The notes: generated by a model from the sequence alone, not told the origin. A stretch of DNA of 64,000 nt from Agathobaculum sp. NTUH-O15-33 (GCF_033193315.1 NZ_CP136187.1:1550001-1614000); one strand, 5' to 3'; positions 48,444 to 56,364 are shown, numbered from the stretch's first letter. Numbers and translations are program-made.

Positions 48444-50195
48444 TTATGCAAGCATTTGTGTGAATTCAGCGATCGGGCCTAGGCTTAAAGCCGGGAAGAA
48501 GGACAGCGCGCCCACGAGCACGACGATGAAGATCAACAGGCCGACGAACATGGCGTTCGTGGTGGAAAGCGTGCCGGCCGAAACCGCCGTCCGCTTCTTT
48601 TGCACCATCGAGCCCGCGATGGCAAGCGTGGCGAGCATGGGCAGAAAACGCGCCGCGAGCATGACCAGACCGATCGATACATTCAAAAACGGCGTGTTCG
48701 CGTTAAAGCCCGCAAAGGCGGAGCCGTTGTTGCCCCCGGCGGAGGAATAGGCGTATAGCACCTCGGACAGGCCGTGCGCGCCGCCGTTGTTCAGGCTGTC
48801 CGCCGTCGCGGGCAGCAGCGTGGCGATACAGCTGCCGATCAAAATGACCAGCGGCGTCGCTAGACAGACCAAAACCGCCATGCGCATTTCAAACGGCTCT
48901 ATTTTTTTGCCCAAATATTCCGGCGTACGGCCCACCATCAGGCCGGCGATGAACACGGCGAGTATGGCGAAGCCGATCATGCCGTACAGTCCGCAGCCGA
49001 CGCCGCCGAACACGACCTCGCCCAGCTGCATCAGCAGCATGGGCGCCATGCCGCCGAGCGGCGTTAGGCTGTCATGCATGCAGTTGACCGAGCCGTTCGA
49101 GGCCGCCGTGGTATATACCGCCCAAGTGGCGGAGGCGGCGATACCGAAACGGGTCTCCTTGCCCTCCATGTTGCCGCCGGGGTAACCCTCGGCCGGGGCC
49201 ATGGCCACCGCGCCGTCCTGCGCGAGCTGCGGCGTGCCGTGTTGCTCCATGACCGCGACCACGCCGAGCGCCGCGACCAGCAAGAGCAGCATGGCGAGGA
49301 ACAGCGCCCGGCCCTGCCGTTTGTCCCGTATGCTGCGCCCAAAGGCAAAGCAGCAGGCCGCCGGAATGAGCAGCAGCGAGATCATTTCGATCAGATTGGA
49401 AAGCGGCGTTGGGTTTTCCAGCGGGCTTGCCGAGTTGACGCCGTTGTAGCCGCCGCCGTTTGTGCCGGATTGTTTGATGGCGACTTGGCTCGCCTGCGGG
49501 CCCATGGGGATGATGCCGCGCGTCACGGTGATTTCCGTGCCATCCTCCTGTTGCACGGTGGCGGGTTCGACCAGCTCGTAAACCTGATAGTCCTTTAGAT
49601 TGGTCATGACGCCCTGCGACACAAGAGCCAGCGCGATCACCAGATTCAGCGGCAGCAGTACGTACACGACCGCGCGGGTCACATCGGCCCAGAAGGAGCC
49701 AAGCCCTTGCTTCTGTACGCGCCGAAAGCCGCGTATCAGCGCAAACAGTACGGCCAGCGCGACCGCCGGGGTGACGAAGTTTTGCACGGTTAGGCCGATC
49801 GCCTGCGAAAAATAGCTCAGCGCCGATTCGCCCGAGTAGGACTGCCAGTTGGTGTTGGTCACAAAACTGGCGGCTGTATTAAAGCCAAGGTGCCAGCTCG
49901 TTCCTTCGATGCCCTGCGGGTTCCACGGCAGGCCGCCCTGTAACATGAACATCGCCCAGAGGGCAAATAGGCTCAGCGCGGAAAAGGCAACGGCGCAGCC
50001 CGCGTATTTCTTCCAGCTCATTTGTTCGCCGGGGTCGATGCGCATAAGCTTGTAGATCCCGCGCTCGCACGGGCCGAGCAGGCGGCTGAAAATAGTCTTT
50101 TCACCCTCCATCGCACGGCTCATGAATCTGCCGTACGGAACGGCCAGCGCGATGAGCAGCACGGTGTACAGCACGATCTGTAAAATAGCGTTCAC
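48444..50195 (-). CDS. kdpA: Potassium-transporting ATPase KdpA subunit
   Basis: 583 residues, ten transmembrane segments. The potassium-selective, channel-like subunit, with filter regions FNTAASFVTNTNWQSYSGE, GTNGGGYNGVNSASPLENP, AASNGSVNCMHDSLTPLGG and SSAGGNNGSAFAGFNANTPF. It binds and admits K+ for the KdpB motor. Start GTG 50195, 3 nt after the kdpF stop, with AAAAGGAGAGG 7-8 nt upstream inside kdpF. Confidence 0.95.
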   Translation of the reverse strand: MNAILQIVLYTVLLIALAVPYGRFMSRAMEGEKTIFSRLLGPCERGIYKLMRIDPGEQMSWKKYAGCAVAFSALSLFALWAMFMLQGGLPWNPQGIEGTSWHLGFNTAASFVTNTNWQSYSGESALSYFSQAIGLTVQNFVTPAVALAVLFALIRGFRRVQKQGLGSFWADVTRAVVYVLLPLNLVIALALVSQGVMTNLKDYQVYELVEPATVQQEDGTEITVTRGIIPMGPQASQVAIKQSGTNGGGYNGVNSASPLENPTPLSNLIEMISLLLIPAACCFAFGRSIRDKRQGRALFLAMLLLLVAALGVVAVMEQHGTPQLAQDGAVAMAPAEGYPGGNMEGKETRFGIAASATWAVYTTAASNGSVNCMHDSLTPLGGMAPMLLMQLGEVVFGGVGCGLYGMIGFAILAVFIAGLMVGRTPEYLGKKIEPFEMRMAVLVCLATPLVILIGSCIATLLPATADSLNNGGAHGLSEVLYAYSSAGGNNGSAFAGFNANTPFLNVSIGLVMLAARFLPMLATLAIAGSMVQKKRTAVSAGTLSTTNAMFVGLLIFIVVLVGALSFFPALSLGPIAEFTQMLA

Positions 50196-50198
50196 TTC

Positions 50199-50285
50199 TT
50201 ATTCCTCTCCTTTTAACAGTACATAGCTTAAATAGATAAGCACGAAAATTGCCACAACGCCTACTGCGGCGACGACGACTTGCAT
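50199..50285 (-). CDS. kdpF: KdpF, small subunit of the potassium ATPase
   Basis: 28 residues, one transmembrane helix: MQVVVAAVGVVAIFVLIYLS then YVLLKGEE. Size, hydrophobicity, the YLLLKGE-like end and place before kdpA all match KdpF, a lipid-like stabiliser of the complex. RBS AAAGGAGGG 6 nt before the ATG. It is below the size most gene finders report. Confidence 0.9.
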   Translation of the reverse strand: MQVVVAAVGVVAIFVLIYLSYVLLKGEE

Positions 50286-50335
50286 AGAGAACCCTCCTTT
50301 GTCTGCTTTTTGGTTCGATGGCATAATACCATGGA

Positions 50336-50368
50336 AAAAATAAGCGCGCCGCTAAAAAAACGGCGCGC
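50336..50368 (-). terminator. Hairpin with T-rich tail in the kdp leader (possible attenuator)
   Basis: GCGCGCCG (50344-50351) and CGGCGCGC (50361-50368), followed on the minus strand by TTATTTTTT. It lies 60-85 nt upstream of kdpF, inside the presumed 5' leader. Confidence 0.6.
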
Positions 50369-50409
50369 CTGTTAAAGCTTTATTAAAATAGAAAAAGAGG
50401 GGCGGGAGG

Positions 50410-50447
50410 CCTTAACGTTTCCTTAATATGAACGGAAAAACCTTAAC
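50410..50447 (-). promoter_or_regulatory. Candidate KdpE sites upstream of kdpFABC
   Basis: CCTTAA occurs at 50410, 50421 and 50441 (first two 11 bp apart), the same core as in the kdpD-ktrB intergenic palindrome. The gap 50286-50501 holds no gene other than the small protein that follows on the plus strand. Confidence 0.45.
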
Positions 50448-50501
50448 CGCCCGCAAAGACAAAAGGGGGTATAGTAAGGATAGAAGAAAGGGGGTGAGGA
50501 A

Positions 50502-50654
50502 ATGAACATGCTGATCGTTGCCGCGGGGTTTGTTTTCGCTCTGGCGTTTTTGGGGTATCGGCTGCTTCAGCTGGGCCGCTTCCTCGATCACAGCACGCTG
50601 CACCCCTATCCATGCGATACAATAAACTGTGAAAACGCGCAAAACAAACGATAG
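50502..50654 (+). CDS. Small membrane protein divergent from kdpF
   Basis: 50 residues: one transmembrane segment (LIVAAGFVFALAFLGYRLL) followed by a polar tail (GRFLDHSTLHPYPCDTINCE). GGGGTGAGG lies 2-8 nt before the ATG. A strong hairpin terminator follows its stop, which supports a real transcription unit. No family recognised; its position opposite the kdp operon could mean a link to potassium control, but this is speculative. Confidence 0.55.
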   Translation: MNMLIVAAGFVFALAFLGYRLLQLGRFLDHSTLHPYPCDTINCENAQNKR

Positions 50655-50657
50655 ATG

Positions 50658-50705
50658 AAAAAGCCCGGCCGGCGCAGAATCATGTCTGCGCCGGCCGGGC
50701 TTTTT
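50658..50705. terminator. Bidirectional terminator with 21-bp stem
   Basis: Arms 50658-50678 and 50685-50705, perfectly paired, ATCATG loop, with AAAAA and TTTTT at the ends. Serves the small protein gene and the aminotransferase gene. Confidence 0.92.
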
Positions 50706-50711
50706 CATTTT

Positions 50712-51554
50712 TTACTGCGCGGTCTCGGCTTCAAACTTTTGCTGGTAGGCCTTTTGCAGCGTTTGCAGCAGGTCGGGCGCTTTGCCGCCGACGGGCTTGC
50801 CGTCCACCTCGCAAACGGGGATGCAGTGCGCGCCGGTGGAAAGCACAAGCACCTCGTCCGCCGCCATCAGTTCCTCCATGGTAAACGGAGCGACGCGGAC
50901 CGGAATGCCGCGTTCCTCGCAAAGCTGCAAACAGTGCAGCCGCGTGATGCTGGGCAGGATGAGCTCATCCGCCGGCGGGGTGCAGAACGCGCCGTCTTTT
51001 AATATGGCGATGCCGGAGTGCGCGCCCTCGGTCACGCGGTCCGCGCGGTGGAACACCACCTCGTCGCATCCCGCCTCGTGCGCCCGCTGCGAAGCGACGA
51101 CGTTCGGGATCAGGTTCAGCGTTTTGATATTGCAGTGCAGGAAGCGCGTGTCCTCGCGGGAAAGAAGCTTCATCGCGGCCTGCTGGCTGTCCAGCCTCGT
51201 CGGTTCGACGAAAACCAGCAAGCTGGGCTTTGCATCCTTCGGAAAAGCGTGCATGCGGTGGGAAACGCCGCGTGTTACCTGCCAGTAGCACACGCAGGGC
51301 GAGGCGTCCACACGGCTGATCAGATCGCGCAGAAGCGCGTCCAGCTCGGCGCGGGGCATGGGCTCGGCGATTTCGAGCAGGCGCAGGCTGTTATAGAAGC
51401 GATCCATGTGGTCGGAAAGCGCGAAGGGCTTTTGGTTCATGCAAGCGGCCGCCTCGTACACGCCGTCGCCAAAATAAAAGCCGCGGTCGGTCACAGGGGC
51501 GCGCACCTCGTCGATCGGCCCGATCTCGCCGTTATAATATGCAATATCCTTCAT
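50712..51554 (-). CDS. Class IV aminotransferase (D-amino acid transaminase-like)
   Basis: 280 residues. PLP lysine in CNIKTLNLIPNVVA; FGDGVYEAAACMNQKPFALSDHMDRFYNSL at the N-terminus, EVVFHRADRVTEGAHSGIAILKDGAFCTPP for the cofactor region, and LVLSTGAHCIPVCEVDGKPVG near the end. The class covers D-alanine, branched-chain and ADC lyase activities; length and RVTEGAHSGIAIL favour D-amino acid transaminase, which would supply D-Glu/D-Ala for the cell wall. ATG 51554 with GGAGG about 10 nt upstream; the longer frame is spurious. Confidence 0.86.
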   Translation of the reverse strand: MKDIAYYNGEIGPIDEVRAPVTDRGFYFGDGVYEAAACMNQKPFALSDHMDRFYNSLRLLEIAEPMPRAELDALLRDLISRVDASPCVCYWQVTRGVSHRMHAFPKDAKPSLLVFVEPTRLDSQQAAMKLLSREDTRFLHCNIKTLNLIPNVVASQRAHEAGCDEVVFHRADRVTEGAHSGIAILKDGAFCTPPADELILPSITRLHCLQLCEERGIPVRVAPFTMEELMAADEVLVLSTGAHCIPVCEVDGKPVGGKAPDLLQTLQKAYQQKFEAETAQ

Positions 51555-51677
51555 GGGGTGTCTTCCTCCTTCTGTTCCGGTGTCCAGTATTCTCTTAGTA
51601 TACGATAAACGTGCGCGCTTGGCAAGCGCCGCAGGCCATGCTATAATAAAAGAAACATATGCGCAAGGAGACTGTTC

Positions 51678-52232
51678 ATGATGAAAACACTGCTGCACAT
51701 CTGCTGTGCGCCCTGCTCGATCGCCTGTATCGACACGCTGCGGCAGGAGGGGATAGAGCCCACCGGGTTTTGGTACAATCCGAACATTCACCCGTTTACC
51801 GAATATAAAACGCGGAAAAACACGCTGCGCGAATATGCGGAGAGCATCGGCCTAACGCTAATCGTGCAGGAGGAATACGGCCTGCGCCGCTTTATCGAGG
51901 GCGTGTATCCGGATTTCGACCACCGCTGCGCGTTCTGTTATACGCTGCGCTTTGAGGAGACCGCGCGCTACGCGGCGGAAAACGGGTTCGACCAGTTTAC
52001 CTCCACACTGTTCGTCAGTCCCTATCAGAACCACGAGCTGATGCGTCAGGCGGCCGAGCGGGCCGCGGAAAAGTACGGGGTGGCCTACCTGCACCGCGAT
52101 TTTTCGCCCCGCTTCCGCGAAGGACAGGACAAGGCGCGCGAACTGGGCCTTTACATGCAAAAATACTGCGGTTGCATATTCAGCGAAGAGGACCGCTATA
52201 AGAAGAAGCCAAAAAAGAAAAAGGATGCATAA
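51678..52232 (+). CDS. queH: Epoxyqueuosine reductase QueH
   Basis: 184 residues. Reduces epoxyqueuosine to queuosine in tRNA, the non-cobalamin alternative to QueG. Cysteine motifs for the iron-sulfur cluster and metal: LLHICCAPCSIAC, DFDHRCAFCYTLRFEET and QKYCGCIFSEEDRY; GFWYNPNIHPFTEYKTRK is also typical. AAGGAG 7 nt before ATG 51678 (51681 is an alternative). The lysine-rich tail KKKPKKKKDA is unusual but may aid tRNA binding. Confidence 0.92.
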   Translation: MMKTLLHICCAPCSIACIDTLRQEGIEPTGFWYNPNIHPFTEYKTRKNTLREYAESIGLTLIVQEEYGLRRFIEGVYPDFDHRCAFCYTLRFEETARYAAENGFDQFTSTLFVSPYQNHELMRQAAERAAEKYGVAYLHRDFSPRFREGQDKARELGLYMQKYCGCIFSEEDRYKKKPKKKKDA

Positions 52233-52241
52233 GGAAATTGC

Positions 52242-52270
52242 TTTACAAACGGCGCGGGAACTGCTATAAT
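52242..52270 (+). promoter_or_regulatory. tRNA-Arg promoter
   Basis: TTTACA (52242-52247), 17-bp spacer, TATAAT (52265-52270), 13 nt before the tRNA. Confidence 0.8.
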
Positions 52271-52283
52271 ACTTCTCGTACAC

Positions 52284-52360
52284 GCGCCCGTAGCTCAGCT
52301 GGATAGAGCGTTGGACTCCGACTCCAAAGGTCGCAGATTCGAATTCTGTCGGGCGTACCA
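52284..52360 (+). tRNA. tRNA-Arg (anticodon CCG)
   Basis: 77 nt with full cloverleaf: acceptor GCGCCCG / CGGGCGT, D stem GCTC/GAGC, anticodon stem TTGGA/TCCAA with loop CTCCGAC (anticodon CCG at 52318-52320), T stem GCAGA/TCTGT with TTCGAAT loop, and an encoded ACCA end. It reads CGG codons. Confidence 0.95.
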
Positions 52361-52362
52361 CG

Positions 52363-52397
52363 AAAGCCGCTTATTCGTAAGAATAGGCGGCTTTTTT
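52363..52397 (+). terminator. tRNA-Arg terminator
   Basis: AAAGCCGC-TTATTC-GTAA-GAATA-GGCGGCTTTTTT; the stem-loop resembles the one at 52996-53033. Confidence 0.85.
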
Positions 52398-52575
52398 GCG
52401 CGCCTACGTTTTTAATCGAGCGCTATGGCGCTTTTTTGCGTGTAATACGGCCCCCGTTGAACGCTGGTTCTGCGGGGGCTTTTGCATTGGTATAAATAGA
52501 CAAGTATCGGAATGCGTTCCAAAAAACAGCAAAATGCGGTACGCTCCTTTTGACGAAAAAAAGGGAGGCGTAACC

Positions 52576-52995
52576 ATGCTAAAGGACATCATCGCAAAAA
52601 ACGCGGTACGAACGCGGGAGTTAAATCGGCCCGATCCATCAAGACCCCTGTCGCGATCGAACATGCTGTCGCAGGATGAGGCGGCGGCCCGCGTACCCAT
52701 GCAAACGAGCCATTTGAGCAGAATTGAACGCGGCGTGCAAAATGCAACGCTGGATACCCTATGGCGGCTGGAAGCCGCGTTTGGGCTGAAACGCTATGAA
52801 CTGTTTAATGAAAACGGCGGCAAGGAGGGCGAAGAACCCTGCTATGCGACGCTGAACCGATTTGCGCGCCGCTGCGTCAAGCTGCCGGACGATACCCCGG
52901 ATACGGCGCCCTCTCCACTACTTGCGGTGCTGGACGATATGCTGATCGAGCGCATCGAGGTGGACGACATTGAAAAGGCGGCGCGGGGCCAATGA
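52576..52995 (+). CDS. XRE-family helix-turn-helix protein
   Basis: 139 residues. HTH_3-type domain at about residues 35-75: LSQDEAAARVPMQTSHLSRIERGVQNATLDTLWRLEAAFGL. The recognition helix is near TSHLSRIERG; the C-terminal 60 residues are acidic and unassigned. The ATG has GGGAGG 7 nt upstream; longer frames run into the tRNA terminator. It lies alone between two related terminator hairpins beside a tRNA gene, so it may be a leftover of an integrated element. Confidence 0.82.
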   Translation: MLKDIIAKNAVRTRELNRPDPSRPLSRSNMLSQDEAAARVPMQTSHLSRIERGVQNATLDTLWRLEAAFGLKRYELFNENGGKEGEEPCYATLNRFARRCVKLPDDTPDTAPSPLLAVLDDMLIERIEVDDIEKAARGQ

Positions 52996-53033
52996 CAAAG
53001 TCCGCTTATTCTTACCGAATAAGCGGCTTTTTA
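52996..53033 (+). terminator. Terminator of the XRE gene
   Basis: AAGTCCGCTTATTC, TTAC loop, CGAATAAGCGGCTTTTTA. From here to 53247 no gene is seen; TATAAT at 53119-53124 could be a promoter for the antiporter operon. Confidence 0.8.
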
Positions 53034-53247
53034 CTGTCTGTTTTGGGTATAAAAGGAAGGTGGAGAGCGTTGAGAGAACAAAACCTGAAAATTATAGAAG
53101 TTTCATGCGGTGCGGCTGTATAATCTGTCGCGTTTTGACTTGATTTCTTGTGAGAAAACTGTCAGAATGATGGGAGGGAGCGCATGAGGGGCGGGCGGCC
53201 GCAAACCCCTCTGCATTTTCGCATGACGAGGAAAGCGGGTAAGTGAA

Positions 53248-53715
53248 ATGTTTTTGATGCTGCTGGTGCTTTGGATCATACTCAACGGCAGGCTGAACGC
53301 CGAGGTCCTTGTGATAGGCGTGCTTCTTTCCGGGCTGATCTACCTGTTCGCGGTGCGCTTTATGGGCTATTCCTTTGGGTTTGACCGGAAGCTGATGAAA
53401 AAACTGCCGGCCTTTGCCCGATACTGTTTTTTGCTGCTGTTTGAGATCATCAAAGCCAATATCGACGTGATGCACCTGATCCTTTCGCCGCAGTACGAAC
53501 CGGAGCCGCAGCTGATCACGGCGCACATTCCGCTGAACACCGCGCTGGGCCGCGTGATCCTCGCAAACTCCATCACGCTGACCCCGGGCACGATCACCAT
53601 ACAGCTCAAGGGCGACGAGTATTTGATCCACTGTTTGGACAAGGAGCTTGGCGAAGGGATCGAGCACTCCGCGTTTGTCGCAAGGCTCACGGAATTGGAG
53701 GAAACGCATGGATAA
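53248..53715 (+). CDS. mnhE: Mrp-type Na+/H+ antiporter subunit E (MnhE)
   Basis: 155 residues. N-terminal membrane segments (MFLMLLVLWIILNG, VLVIGVLLSGLIYLFAVRFM), a third at FARYCFLLLFEIIKANIDVM, and the MnhE signature LGRVILANSITLTPGTITIQLKGDEYLIHCLDKEL. An accessory subunit that supports assembly of the multi-subunit antiporter. First gene of a ten-gene operon; ATG 53248 follows a weak AAGCGGGTAAG. Overlaps mnhF by 8 nt. Confidence 0.92.
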   Translation: MFLMLLVLWIILNGRLNAEVLVIGVLLSGLIYLFAVRFMGYSFGFDRKLMKKLPAFARYCFLLLFEIIKANIDVMHLILSPQYEPEPQLITAHIPLNTALGRVILANSITLTPGTITIQLKGDEYLIHCLDKELGEGIEHSAFVARLTELEETHG

Positions 53716-54028
53716 TGTCTTTGTTTTCTGCGCGGGGCTGTGCGTGCTGCTGCTGGCTATCCTGATCTTTGCGTGTCTGGTGCGCGCCGTGCGCGGGCCG
53801 CGCATCACGGACCGGATCTTGGCCTGCAATATGGTGGGCACCATGACCATTGCCATTATCGCCATTCTCGGTACGATCATGGACCAGAGCTGGCTGTACG
53901 ATATCTGCCTGATCTACGCGATGATCAGCTTCTTGGCCGTGGTCGTCCTGAGCCGGGTGTACACCGGCGTTTACCGCAGGCACAAGCGGGAAAGCGCCGC
54001 GGGGGAGGATAATCCGCATGATCGATAA
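53708..54028 (+). CDS. mnhF: Mrp-type antiporter subunit F (MnhF)
   Basis: 106 residues, three transmembrane segments: FVFCAGLCVLLLAILIFACLVRAVRGPRITDRILACNMVGTMTIAIIAILG, then AMISFLAVVVLSRVY. GPRITDRILACN is the MnhF/MrpF hallmark. The charged tail is longer than usual. ATG 53708 lies within the end of mnhE, and the end overlaps mnhG by 11 nt, so translation is coupled. Confidence 0.92.
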   Translation: MDNVFVFCAGLCVLLLAILIFACLVRAVRGPRITDRILACNMVGTMTIAIIAILGTIMDQSWLYDICLIYAMISFLAVVVLSRVYTGVYRRHKRESAAGEDNPHDR

Positions 54029-54350
54029 TTTATTTGCGCTGCTCGCGGCGCTTTTGATGCTCGCGGGCGCGGCCATCATGGTGATCGGCACCATCGGCGT
54101 GTTTCGTTTCCGCTTCGTCCTCAGCCGGATGCACGCCGCCGCCATGAACGATACGCTGGGCATTTTGTTCATCCTGTTGGGGCTGTCGGTGCGGTGCGGT
54201 TTTACCTTCGCCACGCTTAAGCTGCTGCTCGTCATCGGCTTTTTCTGGATGGCAAGCCCGGTCAGCTCGCATCTGCTTGGCAAATTAGAGGTCAACACAA
54301 ACGAAAACCTGTCGAAGGAGTGTGAGATCGTCGATGAGCGGAATCATTGA
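54018..54350 (+). CDS. mnhG: Mrp-type antiporter subunit G (MnhG)
   Basis: 110 residues, three transmembrane segments. LMLAGAAIMVIGTIGVFRFRFVLSRMHAAAMNDTLGILFILLGL is the MnhG signature (GxxRxxDxxxRxHA-like region). The C-terminal part is soluble. Start ATG 54018 after GGGGGAGG. It overlaps mnhF and is followed by the DUF4040 subunit with 17 nt of overlap. Confidence 0.9.
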   Translation: MIDNLFALLAALLMLAGAAIMVIGTIGVFRFRFVLSRMHAAAMNDTLGILFILLGLSVRCGFTFATLKLLLVIGFFWMASPVSSHLLGKLEVNTNENLSKECEIVDERNH

Positions 54351-54612
54351 AACGGTATTGCTGGTTTTTCTGATCCTGTGCGCGGTTTCGTGCAACTTTA
54401 GCAAAAGCCTGCTTTCGACCATTATCATTTTCATGTCCTACAGCCTTGTCATGAGCATTATTTGGGTGCTCTTGGAATCGCCTGATCTGGCCATCACCGA
54501 GGCGGCCGTTGGCGCGGGCGTGACCAGTATCCTGTTTTTCATCACGCTCAAGCAGATCCATGCCATTGACGTGCATGACGAGGAGGCGCCCCATGAGCCG
54601 ACAGAGAAGTAA
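54334..54612 (+). CDS. DUF4040 / MbhD-like antiporter subunit
   Basis: 92 residues, three membrane segments (IIETVLLVFLILCAVSC, LLSTIIIFMSYSLVMSIIWVLL, AAVGAGVTSILFFITL). SPDLAITEAAVGAGVTSILFF is typical of DUF4040, which corresponds to the C-terminal part of MrpA and to MbhD of membrane-bound hydrogenases. Its presence as a separate gene is the archaeal and Mbh layout. ATG 54334 is 13 nt from AAGGAG; GTG 54322 is too close to it. Overlaps the next gene by 20 nt. Confidence 0.83.
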   Translation: MSGIIETVLLVFLILCAVSCNFSKSLLSTIIIFMSYSLVMSIIWVLLESPDLAITEAAVGAGVTSILFFITLKQIHAIDVHDEEAPHEPTEK

Positions 54613-55537
54613 CTACGAAAACGGTTTTTGGGACAAGCTGGGGCGCATGCTGCGCGGGGAATACGATCCCTTTGCCGGCAAGCTTGAAATGGGCGAAGCG
54701 GAACGCCCGCCGCGGCTCAGCGCGGCCGATCTGCTGGAGATCGAGAAGCTGCGGCAAACCCGCGATAAGGTGGAAAGCCCGCGCGAGCTTCGCCTGTTCC
54801 GCAGGCTATATAAGCTTGCCTCGCTTGTGGTCTGCGTCAGCATCATCGGTATTTTGCTGCTGACGGTCGCCAACCTGCCGCCCTTTGGGGACGCGGGCAA
54901 CCCGTCGAATAACGAAGTCGCCGCCCGCTATATCGAAAACGGCGTGGAGGAGACCGGCGCCACCAACATCGTGACCGGCATGATCTTGAATTACCGTGGG
55001 TTCGATACGCTGGGCGAGACCACGGTGCTGTTTATCGCCGCCTGCTGCGTGATGATCCTGCTGCTGACCACGGAAGAGGAATCGAAAAAGCAGGATCTGG
55101 ACGACGAAAGCTTTGAACCGCACGAGGACGATATCCTGAAAAAGATCGCCTCCGTGCTGTTTCCCGCTATTTTGCTGTTCGGCGTGTACGTGCTGATGAA
55201 CGGCCATTTATCGCCGGGCGGCGGCTTTTCGGGCGGCTCGGTGATCGGCGCGGGGCTGATCCTTTATCTGAACACCTTCGGAGTGGCGGGCACGCGCCAG
55301 TTTTTCAACGAGCATGTATACGAAATCGTCAAGATCACGGCGCTCACCATTTACGCGCTGACGATCTGCTATCATGTGTTCACGGGAGCGCTCGGCTTGC
55401 CGAACCTGATCCCGCTGGGCACGCCCGGCGCGATCCTTTCCGGCGGCATGATCTTTTGGATCAATCTGTGCGTGGGTTTTGAGGTCGCGTGCACGATGTA
55501 TGCGTTTTACGTGCTGTTCCGGCGGGGCAACATGTAG
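54593..55537 (+). CDS. mnhB: Fusion of MbhE-like and MnhB domains
   Basis: 314 residues. A soluble, charged N-terminal extension of about 65 residues (FWDKLGRMLRGEYDPFAGKLEMGEAERPP ... LEIEKLRQT) is followed by an MbhE-like part (ATNIVTGMILNYRGFDTLGETTVLF) and the MnhB domain (YVLMNGHLSPGGGFSGGSVIGAGLIL ... GLPNLIPLGTPGAILSGGMI). These are often two genes. The N-terminal extension is not seen in typical MnhB proteins. ATG 54593 after GAGGAGG. Followed by a gap of 450 bp that contains a mobile repeat. Confidence 0.87.
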   Translation: MSRQRSNYENGFWDKLGRMLRGEYDPFAGKLEMGEAERPPRLSAADLLEIEKLRQTRDKVESPRELRLFRRLYKLASLVVCVSIIGILLLTVANLPPFGDAGNPSNNEVAARYIENGVEETGATNIVTGMILNYRGFDTLGETTVLFIAACCVMILLLTTEEESKKQDLDDESFEPHEDDILKKIASVLFPAILLFGVYVLMNGHLSPGGGFSGGSVIGAGLILYLNTFGVAGTRQFFNEHVYEIVKITALTIYALTICYHVFTGALGLPNLIPLGTPGAILSGGMIFWINLCVGFEVACTMYAFYVLFRRGNM

Positions 55538-55626
55538 TTTCGATCGCAACCACGCTTGCGATCGAGCATTCCGGCTCCGGCGCGCGCCTTTCAGGCGCAC
55601 TTCTCCGCCGGTTTGTGAAAAAGCGA

Positions 55627-55909
55627 GATACATGCGCCAATGTCATTAAGATAAGGGAAGCGCACAGGAAAAAACAAGGGATTCACCGAGCTAGAAGGGC
55701 GCGACGCCCTCGGCGCGCCGTCTCGAAGGGACGTAACACTTGCTGAGAAACCATGTCCCTTCGCTCGGCCGTACCAGCCTGTTTGATGCTCTCACTTATC
55801 CCGGTGCTTCGCTCTCGGCGCGCCGAGGGCGTCGCGCCCTACATGTTCTGTGCTTGCGATACCTTTTTGCCTTGCCTGACCTTATCTGAATGACATTGAT
55901 ACATGCGCC
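55627..55909. mobile_element. 259-bp MITE with terminal inverted repeats and 12-bp target duplication
   Basis: The element spans 55639-55897. Its ends AATGTCATTAAGATAAGG (55639-55656) and CCTTATCTGAATGACATT (55880-55897) are inverted repeats with 17 of 18 matches. GATACATGCGCC flanks both sides (55627-55638 and 55898-55909). Inside, a perfect 25-bp inverted repeat (55696-55720 with 55816-55840) and a nested GAAGGGAC / GTCCCTTC pair give a long hairpin. No gene is encoded. It lies in the mnhB-mnhC gap of the antiporter operon. Confidence 0.82.
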
Positions 55910-55989
55910 CGCTTTTTTGTCAACTTGAAGCGTTGCTTCAAGTTTCCATTTGATCACGCGCTGCGGCGCGAAAGTAGGGGGAATCGGGG

Positions 55990-56364
55990 ATGCTGCAAAA
56001 CTTGCTGGTCAATAAATACGCGGCCTGCGCGGTCATTTTGTTCGGCATCGGCTTTACCATGCTGCTGCTGCACCAAAATTTGATCCGTAAGATCATCGGC
56101 CTCAATATCATGGATACGTCGGTATACCTGTTTTTGGCCGCCGAAGGCTTTATCAGCGGGCGCACCGCGCCGATCATTGTCAACGGCGTGCGCGAGGCTT
56201 CCGCTTATATCAATCCCATCCCCTCCGGTCTGGTGCTGACGGGCATCGTGGTTTCGGTCAGCTCTTCGGCGCTGCTGCTCGCGCTGACAATCTGCCTGTA
56301 CCGGCGCTATCACACGCTAGATCTGGACGAGATATTGATGCAGGTAAAGAAGGAGTGGATGTGA
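55990..56364 (+). CDS. mnhC: Mrp-type antiporter subunit C (MnhC, NuoK-like)
   Basis: 124 residues, three transmembrane segments. ACAVILFGIGFTMLLLHQNLIRKIIGLNIMDTSVYLFLAAEGF and NPIPSGLVLTGIVVSVSSSALLLALTICLYRRY match MnhC/NuoK, including the glutamate (AAEGF) and DPIPQALVLTAIV-like motif. RBS weak (GGGGGAATCGGGG). Overlaps the next gene by one base. Confidence 0.9.
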   Translation: MLQNLLVNKYAACAVILFGIGFTMLLLHQNLIRKIIGLNIMDTSVYLFLAAEGFISGRTAPIIVNGVREASAYINPIPSGLVLTGIVVSVSSSALLLALTICLYRRYHTLDLDEILMQVKKEWM

